Positions 9,724 through 19,728 of a DNA stretch of 64,000 nucleotides are shown here, piece by piece. Every line of letters begins with the position of its first letter. The first letter of the stretch is position 1. The stretch covers positions 66,600,079-66,664,078 of the forward strand of contig OY829327.1 of the NCBI GenBank assembly GCA_963691655.1, given 5' to 3'. Origin of the DNA: Toxonevra muliebris (Eukaryota > Arthropoda > Insecta > Diptera > Pallopteridae). The translations under genes were made by a program, and so were the position numbers. A model generated the notes under the pieces. It was given only the letters and a program-made list of their open reading frames with translations, did no database searches and was not told the DNA's origin.

Positions 9724-11799
9724 TAGTGTCCGACCGAATATTCGGCTTCGGCTTCGCTTCTTCGGCTATTCGGCCTAAAAATGCATCATCGGCTACGGCT
9801 TCGGCAAAAAATGGCCGAAGTTTTAGCGGAAGTATTTGGCCGAAGCTGAAGATTACAAGCATATTTTTTTATAATAGCTTTTAAAATAGATTGGCAGTAA
9901 AAATTTATACAAATAAATAAATGGAAAGTGGTTATATAAAGTATGTACATTACAATGTTGTTGTTCCATTTTTACTTTTGAAGTAACCCACAGATTTACA
10001 ATCTTACAAATTGAAATCAGTGATTTTTTTTTTCATACGCACATATAATTTTTTAAAATACCTTGACAGTTCAAACGGACAAACAAAATGTTTCCATGTG
10101 CTAATGACTTCATTCCAAAAATGTCGGTCATTAAAATTAGTAAAATATTAAAAAGGTAGCAATCCAAAAAAAGCATTTTTACTTAGGAAAAAGGTACCAA
10201 AAATTCGAAATAAGGCAAAATTTTTGATAAATAGGAAAATTAGAAAAACAAATTCTATATGTGGAACCAGAGGGTATCGAAACGTATAAATATTTTATAA
10301 GCCATCATGTAGGAGTAATCAGAAAAAAGGCGAATTTCTCAGAATCGGCTCCCTGATTATGATATAACCATAAAATCGCTTGTTTTCTTAACTGACAATC
10401 AACGCTAAGCAATACGCTTAGGTGACCCAACTATGACCAGGGAACCTGATTTCTTCGGCAGCAGCTACTCAACCCCATCAACAGCATTCACCATACCGTC
10501 TCATTAGTAGGAGAATATTTCAAATTTTCAGCTTGACTTTGATACCATTAGGATTGAAGTGACGAAAATTAACACCAAGAAAGAATGTGCTTCAATGCTT
10601 TCTATATCCTTGACTGGTATATTTCCTGATGAGTGAAAACGATCGAGTGTGTCGCCAGTATTCAAAAAAGGTGCCAGATTTGATATCGAGAATTGCAGGT
10701 GCATCGCAAAACTACCAACGGTTGCGACATTTTTTGAACACCTTATGAACGTCAAGCTGCTGGAAGTAGTTCAAAATAAAATTGTACCCAACCAGTGTGG
10801 ATTTATGATGGGACCTTCATCTTCGTCAAATTTATCAAAATTTGTGTCTTGCATTGAAAATGGCTTGAATGTTGGCACTCAAGCTCACGCAAGCTAAATT
10901 CCTTGAACTCTCGATGCTAAAATCATACTTAACAAATCGTGCTCAATTCGTGACATTTACTGTTCATTAAGTAATGGTTTCACTATTTGCTGATGATGTG
11001 AAAATTGCTAAAATCATCAAGTCACAGCTAGATGCAGAAATACTTCAACTAGCAATGAACAATTTAAAAATATGAAGAGACACAAATGATCTTCACCTCA
11101 ACCTCTATAAAGGCCGTGATTAACAAACAACCTGCAGGAGCTAATACAATTAGAGCCAGCAGAGGCAAGCCGATCTTTCTTACTTTTCAAGGAAGACTTG
11201 AAGCGTGTTGGAAAGAAGAGTGAATTGTTGGAGAAGGCGACATTTTTCATTTCTGGAGCTTCATTTTTTTTCGCTTTCAACGAGGTCACAAAATGTAAAA
11301 CTTTTTATTTGATAAAATTGCTCTAGAATATATGTGCTAATAGATTCTTTGAAATTAACGGTCGATTAAAAGTTACAGATGTAGAACTTGGCAGGCCCTG
11401 GTACAGCAGTCATTCATATTTGAACTTTGAAACTAGTTTTTCTCAAAACAGCATTTTTTGAAATGGTTGCCAGGATATCTCCAAAACTAATGAACCGATT
11501 GCGCTTAAATTTTTATTATATCTAAAATGAATCTATAGTTCTACTCCGTCTAGAAATAAATAATATTTGTCAGCTCCTCCGACAGTGAACAGTTTAGTGC
11601 TACTGATCAGCTTTTTATTTGAGGAATCTATTATTTATATTTTTCTGTTTGCAAATACATAGGTAGAAAAAATGTACTTTAAGAATTTTACTTTTTATAT
11701 TTTAAAAATCCTTCGGTCTTCGGCTTCGGCCGAAGGTTAAATAAATGGCCGAAGTTCAGCTTCGGCTACGGCCAAAAAATCACCTTCGGTCGGACACTA
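9724..11799. mobile_element. hAT-like element, 15-bp TIRs and 8-bp TSD
   Basis: The left end tagtgtccgaccgaa (9724-9738) and the right end ttcggtcggacacta (11785-11799) are perfect inverted repeats. The flanks are a perfect 8-bp duplication, atccattg (9716-9723 and 11800-11807). Both ends carry clusters of cttcggc / gccgaag subterminal motifs (9745-9845 and 11710-11775), the sort of arrayed sites hAT transposases bind. No transposase is recognised inside; a decayed Jockey-type reverse transcriptase sits in the middle. Confidence 0.88.
10535..11100 (+). pseudogene. Decayed Jockey-clade reverse transcriptase fragment
   Basis: The frame at 10649-10897 reads SPVFKKGARFDIENCRCIAK and continues into a block ending in the fingers/palm junction typical of Jockey-type LINEs (NKIVPNQCGFM). 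About 90 bp further on, another frame gives LFADDVKIAK (near 10980), the catalytic FADD box of the palm. Stops and frame changes between the two make it dead, and part of the palm is deleted. It lies inside the hAT-like element 9724-11799, so it was probably an insertion into it or was carried by it. Confidence 0.75.
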
Positions 11800-11807
11800 A
11801 TCCATTG

Positions 11808-14193
11808 TCTAGGTTTTTTGTGTTAAGACACCAAATCAGAACTTCATTCGATAGGGTGATGATTTTTGCGCCACCTTGTACGTACCTCTTGAAATTTTGA
11901 CCAGAATTTTTACAGAAATTTCTAAGTTTAGGAAACAAGGCTATTCCTATACTGAATAATGTACTATGGGTAATTTAACCCATTCTCGTTTTAAAAACTA
12001 ACAACAATGGTTTTTGAATAAAAAATGTTGGTTTAATGAAAAATTAGCTGGAGAAATTTTTTTTTTTTAATTTAATCCTTATATGCCAATGGACCCAAAT
12101 GGAAACTTTAGTACATAATAAAGTAAGTACATTAATTTTTTCAAAAATTTTTAACAACGTTTCTTTTTTGAAAGGTACCATATTTGGTTTTTTAATTTGG
12201 AAAAAATTTGGGAAAAGTCATAGAACAAGCAGATCAGACAATCATTTCGGAATCCGCTACAGTTTCTCATCAGTGATCTTTGGGATAGCTCCCTCATTTT
12301 AACAATCCATATAAGCGAAAATATTGCATAAATAATATATAATTGAATGAGCTATCACTACTGTTCTATATAAGTACTTGCAGCTTTTCTCCTTTGACAC
12401 TATAATTTCATTTAATTTATTTTCGTATACATAGTTTAACAGTGTGTCCAAACTATCTTCATGTTCAGCGCCTCTATAATTCAACTGCTTCTGGAGTACA
12501 CAGCATGTCAAGAACTTATCGCTGAAGTTACACGCGTCTTCTCTGTTTCACTAACATATTGATGAAATAAGCAGATCAGACATGTCGAAAATTCTATTGA
12601 AAACATCCGAAACATTATTTTTGTTACTGTTTTTCGGGCTTGTAACCTACCAGAGTGAATTAGCAAGTGGCTGGAACTTTCTTAAATTTTCAAATGCAAA
12701 TATTTCAAAAACAAATATTCCGTAAAACTGAGTACGCCATTGTGAGCAGAGTGGATTATATAAAGATGACGCATCAGGGCCTAACGTAAGTTTCGTATCG
12801 ATATTTCGTGTTAATATTCCCAAACTTCTTTCATCGGCGAAAATACCAAAGCTCGGACTTCTTGTGCTTTTACCTAATAAAATGCTACTGTGTACAATGC
12901 ATGTATTTTAAAATATTTTACGTCTATAATTATTCAAAACGACTATGAAGCTTAGAAAATAATTAATAAATCCAACGGCTTTGTAGCACTAAATAATAAT
13001 AATAGTAATAATAAAAATAATTTCTTGAAAAAAAAATTTGATTTTAAAAACCGTACAGAAATCTTAAGAATTCAAAATTCTTAAGTAGCTCAAGAACAAA
13101 CTACTTAATCATTCCGAGTGTTCACTGTACTTTCGTTTTACGAATAAGAAAAACATAAAAAAGTTATTTTAAAAATGTTAAGCTCATTTGTGGCTAGCAC
13201 CCGTATCCGTACAATTCTTAATTGGTTTTTATTTATTTACCAGCTGGCAAAGTTTAGGTGATACAAAAAATGCAATAGCAAAAATCTTTTGCAAAAAAAT
13301 ATAAAATGAGCTTGGCAACCTCTAATTCTAATTACTGCACGTATCATTCATATCGTTTACATGGGTTGTTCTACTTCCACTTATATAATAGTGCTGAATC
13401 TTTTCTCAGTTTGTGGGTGGAATCAACATTCCATCTTAACATATAAAGCCTCATCACCTTTCTTCCTACGGCTCCCCAATAACTACTAACTACCAACATA
13501 CTGCTCTTACACACAAACTTTCATTGCCTTCCTTGCTATTATACTCCACATATGGCTTTTCTAGCAATAATTTTTTATGGAACTGGAACTCAAATTTGTC
13601 TAAAAATTTTTATATTCTGCATAATAACTACATACTACTTTCTCAAACAAACTTTAAATGTTTTCCTTGTTATGGTCTTTCAGGTATACCGTTTAAAACA
13701 TTCAACTCATTTATTTTTTTCTTCCAGTATCCCTATAATATTATAATATACCACAAATAGTTTAGGAAATACACCTAATTAAAAATTAGGGTTACATAGA
13801 AGACCTATATTTTACCTAAAGATTTCTATTGATTTATGATTTATCATACTTTCATTCCAAATCTTAGTACAACCGCACCGTAAACTGTTACAGAGATATT
13901 CAGTTATGAAAATTCAAGTTATATGGAAAGTCCCCGCCCTCCTTTTTACACCCACATTTTTTTTCTACAACAGCTTTGTCAACCAGAATCCTTGAACCTT
14001 GAACCAAAAATGCATTCGAATAGTGTGGGAGGCGCCACGCCCACTTGTTCACAAATGGCCAAGTTCTGCCCAAGCACTACCATAAACGTTCGCTCAAGCC
14101 ATTGAAAAATAATATTTCCACACTAAATCTTAGAGAGGTATACCAAATGGTTCCTGAAGTATTCCACAATTAAGATTTAGGCTTTATGGTTTA
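11808..14193. other. AT-rich stretch with one dispersed-repeat fragment
   Basis: A fragment near 12226-12300 (catttcggaatcc, then ctcatcagtgatctttggga) belongs to the family seen at 1.2, 2.1 and 60.1 kb. The 14-mer aagcagatcagaca occurs at about 12226 and again at about 12567. The remainder shows no gene that I can support. Confidence 0.45.
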
Positions 14194-14475
14194 TGGAGTA
14201 TTGTGGACCGCATTTTCATATTGGCTAAAAACTCGCAAAAAGTAAATTTTTCTGAAGTGAAAAATGGCAATAATAATCAGTCCAAAATGCGGTCGTTGCA
14301 ATGCATGTTATTTTGGCGGTTCATCTTTTTTGGCATATTGCCGAAAAACGAATTCTTTGTTGAAATTTTTTTACAATATGGCAGCATATGAGTATCACAA
14401 TGCGAACTTCATGCCAATTCTGGTCTGTGTCGAAGGCCGCAATTCCCCGTGGTCCACAATACCTCTTTGAGGTCC
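14194..14475. repeat. Short inverted-repeat element (gtattgtggacc family)
   Basis: The left end carries gtattgtggacc and the right end ggtccacaatac, inverted. The interior (tgaagtgaaaaatggca, later ttcatcttttttggcatatt) matches 33530-33640 in reverse complement, so this is one member of a dispersed family. Sequence just after the right end also matches 55315-55375. Confidence 0.6.
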
Positions 14476-15034
14476 AAAAGTGGGCTGAGACTTGTTCATC
14501 TATCAAAATAAACGTCGAATAACTCGAAACACTAAACCAAATAATAATTTTTTAACCATATGTGGAATAAAATTTACACCTCATAGAGTCCGCAGTTTCA
14601 CGTATACCTATTTGACAACTTAAGGTGATTCTATAGCGCTGTTATCATTGCCTTCAAGAGTCTTGATGGTGCCATAAAAAAAAGGGTAGGATGTCTAGTG
14701 GTATGATTCTAAACCTCGTTTGCGAGAATTTTCGAAAACATGCGAGAAGAAAAGTCTTGTTCCGTGACTGTTACAAAAATGTTATATATATATATTATAA
14801 TTTAAGGGTTTTTATGGACTGACAATGCTAATTTTTTAGGTTTTTTTTTCGCAATAAATTATTTTTACCATTAGTTTGAAACTTTGTCTTTTACATGTCA
14901 AAAATTCTAAATATAAGAAATTTAATAGTGATTGAAAAACAGTATAATGAGGTCTCCCCATTTTTTAATATTTTTTAGCTAGAAGTGTTTTTTTTTTTTT
15001 TTTTGTTGCAGGAGGGGGAATCTTACATAAGATA

Positions 15035-15073
15035 CTGTTACCAGTGATCCAGGGTATGGATCACTGGTAACAG
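15035..15073. repeat. Perfect 17-bp hairpin in the LINE 3' UTR
   Basis: The arms ctgttaccagtgatcca (15035-15051) and its reverse complement (15057-15073) enclose a 5-nt loop. It lies about 50-85 bases from the poly(A) tail in the 3' UTR of the R1-like element. A 3' structure recognised by the reverse transcriptase is a reasonable guess but is unproven. Confidence 0.9.
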
Positions 15074-15300
15074 CATGCACGATTCATACTGTTCGCTAAA
15101 GATACACCTTATTCGGGATCACGCACAGGCAGTAGTATCATACTATGCTGAACTTGCGGAACAGTACGCCTACGTACTAAACCCTTAACTCCCTCGCCTA
15201 AAAGCTTATGGAATGCCCCGCGGAACCGCCGTTAAGCATTACTTCGCGGGACAAAGCTTGCCAATAATGGCTCATCTTTCGCGCCTTTCTGGCTTACTCC

Positions 15301-17508
15301 TCACCTCTCCGTCCGTTCCTTGCAGCGCTGCCGCTCTTTTCTTCGTAGCTCCTGGAGAGCGATTGCGGACCACTGTTTGACTCGTTGCCATACTTGCTTC
15401 GATTGTAGCATGTGCTGCCTGCATGTGTTGTCTGGAGTCACTGGGCTTTTTATGAGCAGCTCGAGCTCTGCTCTTTCTTCTATATATTTCGTGCAGACGA
15501 AGAAGACGTGCTGTGCATTTTCGCTGCCGTTGCCGCAAAAGGAACAGTCTGTTCCATCATCATGCCCGTACTTAAGAAGATATTCCCTAAAACAGCCATG
15601 CCCCGTCAGAAATTGCGTTAGGTAGTAGTCCGTCTCGCCGTTCTTCCTCTCTACCCATGCTTGCACGTTCGGGATTAAGCGGTGCGTCCACCTCCCTTTT
15701 GTGGTAGCGTCCCATCGCTTCTGCCACTCGTTTACACTCGTCTGCCTCTCTTCCTTTCGCTCTTCGTTTGTTAAACGCCTGTTCGTATTTTTTGATCTCT
15801 CGTATACTCGTTTGTGCTCCATGGCCATTAGATCTGGGGGCATAATGCCCGCTATGACTGCACTCGCCTCGAGCGACACGGTTCGGAAGGCGCTGGCCAC
15901 CCTGATCGCGCTTATTCGTAACACTGACCTTGCCGCCTTTGCATAGGTCTTGCGCTGCATCATGGGTCCCCAAATAGGCGCTGCATACATCAGTACGGAC
16001 TGACTTACTTTTGCCAGGAGAGCACGCCTGCTCTGGCTTGGACCGCCTATATTGGCCATCATCCTGGATAGGGCTGTCGTTACTCGCGCTGCTTTTTCAC
16101 ATGCCTTGTCGATATGTGTTTTGTACGTCAGTCTCGCGTCGATCATAACACCGAGGTACTTCAATGACTGCTGGGTGGTGACGCTGTAGCCGTCGATGTT
16201 CAGCGTGACGTTCTCCATTTTGTTTCTGCTTGTGATCAGTACAGCTTCTGTTTTCTGCCCCGCAAGTTCAAGTTTTGCCGCAGCGAGCCAGTTTTTTATC
16301 TTCCGGGCTGTGTCGTTGCATAAGTTCTCGATCTGCCAAAGTTCCTTCGCTACCACCGTTACCGCAATATCGTCAGCATATCCGATTATCTGCACTTCCT
16401 TAGGTAGCGGGAGACGCAGCACTCCGTCGTAGAGCACGTTCCACAGCAGCGGTCCAAGGACTGAGCCCTGTGGGACTCCGCCCGTCACTATATAACTTTT
16501 GGGGCCTTCATCCGTGTCGTAGAGCAGCAATCTGTTAGACAGATAATTGGCGACTATTCTCAGCAGGTAGGCCGGCGTTCTCTTTGTTTCCAGTGCGCTT
16601 ACTATATGAGGCCAGTAAGCAGAGTTAAATGCATTCTTGACGTCAAACGTCACCACCGCGCAGTACTCTTTAGTGCCGTACAGCCATCTTTCCCCTTCTA
16701 TTGCTTCGCCCGCAATACTGGTCAGTTTTTTGATGGCGTCAATGGTTGACCTGTACTTTCGGAAACCATACTGATTTTCAGCGAGACCCGGTGACTTTTC
16801 TTCTAGGTGTTGCTCCAGACGTGTACATATTAAGCGCTCCAGGATTTTGCCCAGCGTATCCAGCATGTAGAGGGGACGATATGAGTTCGGCTCCCCGGCC
16901 GGCTTGTTTGGTTTCTGCAGAAGAACCAACCTCTGCTTCTTCCAAATTTTGGGGAAAATACCGTCTCGCAGGCACCTAGTGAACACTCTTGTGAAGGTAT
17001 TCGCGTCATGTTTTATAGCCACTTTGAGAGCTTTATTGGGGATACCGTCTAGCCCTGGTGCTTTGGCGTTCCCGAACCTTTCCGCTGCTTCAATGACTTC
17101 CTCTGCTGTGACTTCTGGAGCATCTATTTCTGCAGGCTTGACTGGTCGCGGCTCTCTCTCTGTGCTTTGCGTAGGGAAGAGAGTTTCCACTACGTGTTTC
17201 AGCAAGGTGGGACAAGTTGGTGCTTGCCCTTTTCCGCCTTTAATCTTCTTCATGACTACTTTATACGCATCACCCCATGGATTTTCGTCGGCGTTCTCGC
17301 AAAGTTCCCGGAAGCAGTTGGTTTTGCTCCTCTTTATGGCTTTCTTTAACTCGGCTCTTTTCCTCTTGAAACACTCGCGAAAGCTTGCGGCGTTCTTCTT
17401 TTCCTCTGACATCGTCGCCTCGCTTTGTGGCACTCTCCTCTCAGGCTGTCTATTTCGGCGTTCCACCAGTATGCCGGTTTTCGTTGGGCGCCATGCCTTT
17501 TCCTGCAC
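15301..17508 (-). CDS. Reverse transcriptase ORF2 of an R1-like LINE (C-terminal 735 codons)
   Basis: This copies element RNA into DNA at the nicked target (target-primed reverse transcription). Visible features: an N-terminal basic linker; KAPGLDGIPNKAL (fingers); NSYRPLYMLDTLGKILERL; the palm aspartate in VVTFDVKNAFNSAYW near residue 287; GGVPQGSVLGPLLWN; and catalytic YADD at about 377-380. After the thumb there is a CCHC-type knuckle, C-x2-C-x8-H-x4-C, near residue 651 (CSFCGNGSENAQHVFFVC), as in R1, I and Jockey clades. The GGVPQGSVLGPLLWN context and general layout fit the R1 clade best. The annotated first Met is not the native start: the frame is the continuation of the endonuclease frame upstream, shifted by one frameshift near 17425. 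No internal stop over 735 codons. Inactive as it stands because the 5' half is missing. Confidence 0.92.
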   Translation of the reverse strand: MQEKAWRPTKTGILVERRNRQPERRVPQSEATMSEEKKNAASFRECFKRKRAELKKAIKRSKTNCFRELCENADENPWGDAYKVVMKKIKGGKGQAPTCPTLLKHVVETLFPTQSTEREPRPVKPAEIDAPEVTAEEVIEAAERFGNAKAPGLDGIPNKALKVAIKHDANTFTRVFTRCLRDGIFPKIWKKQRLVLLQKPNKPAGEPNSYRPLYMLDTLGKILERLICTRLEQHLEEKSPGLAENQYGFRKYRSTIDAIKKLTSIAGEAIEGERWLYGTKEYCAVVTFDVKNAFNSAYWPHIVSALETKRTPAYLLRIVANYLSNRLLLYDTDEGPKSYIVTGGVPQGSVLGPLLWNVLYDGVLRLPLPKEVQIIGYADDIAVTVVAKELWQIENLCNDTARKIKNWLAAAKLELAGQKTEAVLITSRNKMENVTLNIDGYSVTTQQSLKYLGVMIDARLTYKTHIDKACEKAARVTTALSRMMANIGGPSQSRRALLAKVSQSVLMYAAPIWGPMMQRKTYAKAARSVLRISAIRVASAFRTVSLEASAVIAGIMPPDLMAMEHKRVYERSKNTNRRLTNEERKEERQTSVNEWQKRWDATTKGRWTHRLIPNVQAWVERKNGETDYYLTQFLTGHGCFREYLLKYGHDDGTDCSFCGNGSENAQHVFFVCTKYIEERAELELLIKSPVTPDNTCRQHMLQSKQVWQRVKQWSAIALQELRRKERQRCKERTER

Positions 17509-17762
17509 ATGGCTGCATCACACGCTCTGCTGATATGCCCCACTAAGATCTTCGCCTGCAGTTCTGCATCTTCGGCTCTCGTCAGCTTTTCACCCAGCAT
17601 GAGTTTAAAGAGGTCCTCGTCCATTGTTTCGATTTTCCACCCTCTGGTCTGCACCTTCTTAGTGGACGCACTCGTTCGATTCTGCTTATTTCCTCCGAAT
17701 TCCATCATGATGGCAAGGTGGTCACTGTGCGTGTAGAGGTCGCACACTTGCCAGGTTGTTAG
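17346..17762 (-). pseudogene. Endonuclease C-terminus of the same LINE, frameshifted
   Basis: The frame carries CDLYTHSDHLAIMM; SDH is the conserved end motif of the apurinic-type endonuclease of LINEs. It then runs through WWNAEIDSLRGECHKARR and should join the reverse-transcriptase frame near 17425, where a one- or two-base indel breaks it. The annotated start is arbitrary, since the element is truncated here and abuts the TSD at 17759. Confidence 0.8.
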
Positions 17763-17862
17763 CTAGAAGTGTGTAAAGTAAAGTGTGTGTTTTAAAAATA
17801 CCATCCACATTCCTTATAAAGGAGGTACTAGGCCTACTTGTTCAGCTTCAGTGATTTATACA

Positions 17863-19720
17863 CAGTGGCGGTTCTAGGATTTGGGTTTGCGGGGCTGATT
17901 TTACTAAATTAAAAGATAAATATCAGACTCACTATCGACCAAAACTCAAACCTAGACCAAAAACTGGGGCAAAAATTTTATCAAATACAGGTTAAAAATT
18001 AAAAGATAACTGGAACAAAACTGAGACCAACATTCAAACTAAAATCGGATAGAAATTTGGGCGGAAATATCGACCAAATTTCAAACTAAAATTCAAATAC
18101 TTTTTTCAGATCGAAGTTCAAATCAAGAAAAAAACCAAATTCTGATCAAAGATCTAGATCAAAATGAGACCAAATTCCGATCAAAATCTTGAGTATGACT
18201 TTTCTGATGGATTTATATTATTAAATGATCTATTTTAAGAAAACAATTTGAAGGAAATTTTAATTTAGTTTGAGAAAAAAATTTGATGAAACAATTTGAT
18301 ACATCTCTATTTTTTGGATCAATTTTGATCGAAACAAAAACCCGAAAAAAATTAAATTAAGATAACATTTGATTTGGATAGTACTTTAAACGAATTTTTA
18401 AAATATATATTCATATCACTCTTAGCATCGACATCACTATTAATATCGGCCCGGTGGTGAGTTTACGATCTCACAACTCCATAACCAAGCTTTTAATTTT
18501 TATAAAAAATTAAATACGTTCTTTAAGCCTGTTATACATTACTTAAAATGTAAATATATTTTAATTTGACCAAAAAACCAATACATTTTAAACTTAAACG
18601 AGACCCGTACACGCTTTCGGGTACCGAGTAACAACCGGTTAAAAAAAAACAATGTTCAGACCACGAATCGGAATCGGAGATTAAATTCAAGTCAAAACTC
18701 AGACTAAAAACCCAAAATTCAGACCGAATCAAAACCAAAATCAGTTTTAAAATTCATTCCAAAATTCAAAAAAAAATTAGACCACAACTCAGACCAATAG
18801 TTAAACAAAACTTTAGGCCAAAAGGACACCAAATACCGAACGAAAGTAAAACAAAATTCAGACTAAAATTTAGTTGGGATATGTGATAAATATTTACATT
18901 ACAAATTTTAACTTAAATTAAACAAAAACTAAATTAAAATTCCAGACGAATTCAGACCAAATTTTAAAACAAAATTCAGACCGATTTCAGACCGAAATTC
19001 AGACCAAAATAGTATCAAAATCAAGCCAATTCACACGAAAATATTAACCACAACTCTAACTAATTGTTAGATTAAAACTGAGGCTAAAAAGACGCCAAAT
19101 ACAAAATAAAGCAAACCAAAGTTTGGACCAGAAGTCAGATCAAACGCTGGTCTGCAAACGCTGGAAAGCAAATCAAAATTTAGACCAAACATGGATTAAA
19201 ACTAAAACCAAATTCAGATTAAAATACAAACTAAAATAAAACAAAATTCTGACTTACAATCAAACCAGAATTCAGATCAAAAACTGGCAAAAACGGAAAA
19301 GTTAAACCAATATAAGACTAAAATTCAATACAAAATTCAATACAAAAACTAGATCATTAGCTTTCTGAAAGTAAGACTGGCATTGAAATTGTAGATTCTG
19401 AATGTAGTCTGAATGTACAGTTGCACTGTAACGTGCATCCTATAGGCACGCTCAGCATGGCGGCTAATCAGAATTGATTCAAATATCCGACATCATTTTA
19501 ATATTTATATTAAATGATTATTATTAAAATAAAATATAATATAAAATAATGTTTAAATCCTAAAGTTTTTCGTTTATACACTGCTGGTGGCTTTTTTTTG
19601 GAAAAATCTTGATTTCTCAAAAATTACTGTTTACTATAAGATTGTCGGGTTCAAGGGGGGATACGCTACTGGGGCGGGGGGGCTTCAGCACCTATAACTC
19701 TCCCCCTGGATACGCTACTG
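17863..19720. mobile_element. hAT element filled with degenerate simple repeat, 8-bp TSD
   Basis: The left end is cagtggcggttctagg. The right end in reverse complement is cagtagcgtatccagg. A perfect 8-bp duplication, tttataca, flanks it at 17855-17862 and 19721-19728. Most of the interior (about 17935-18200 and 18660-19350) is an irregular array of variants of gaccaaaattcagaccaaaa. A fragment of the 1.1-1.9 kb family (ttaagcctgttatacatt) sits near 18524. A second copy of the right-end motif, ggatacgctactg, lies at about 19664. No transposase was seen. Confidence 0.85.
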
Positions 19721-19728
19721 TTTATACA

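Larger units (their letters stand above)
14989..17758 (-). mobile_element. R1-clade-like non-LTR retrotransposon, 5'-truncated, 14-bp TSD
   Basis: Perfect copies of ttagctagaagtgt flank the element (14975-14988 and 17759-17772). A plus-strand T run directly after the left copy is the poly(A) tail of a minus-strand insertion. The 5' end stops inside the endonuclease domain, the usual result of aborted reverse transcription. Contents in minus-strand order: endonuclease C-terminus, one frameshift, the complete reverse-transcriptase and zinc-knuckle region, then about 300 bp of 3' UTR with a hairpin. GC content is clearly higher than the surroundings. The long intact frame suggests a relatively recent insertion. 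Confidence 0.92.

Noticed and set aside
12226..12580. 14-bp repeat aagcagatcagaca as a target duplication
   Set aside because: The first copy lies inside the dispersed family sequence itself, and neither side shows a poly(A) or terminal repeats.
15301..15973. Overlapping frames on both strands across the LINE
   Set aside because: They are shadows of the 735-codon reverse transcriptase in other frames.
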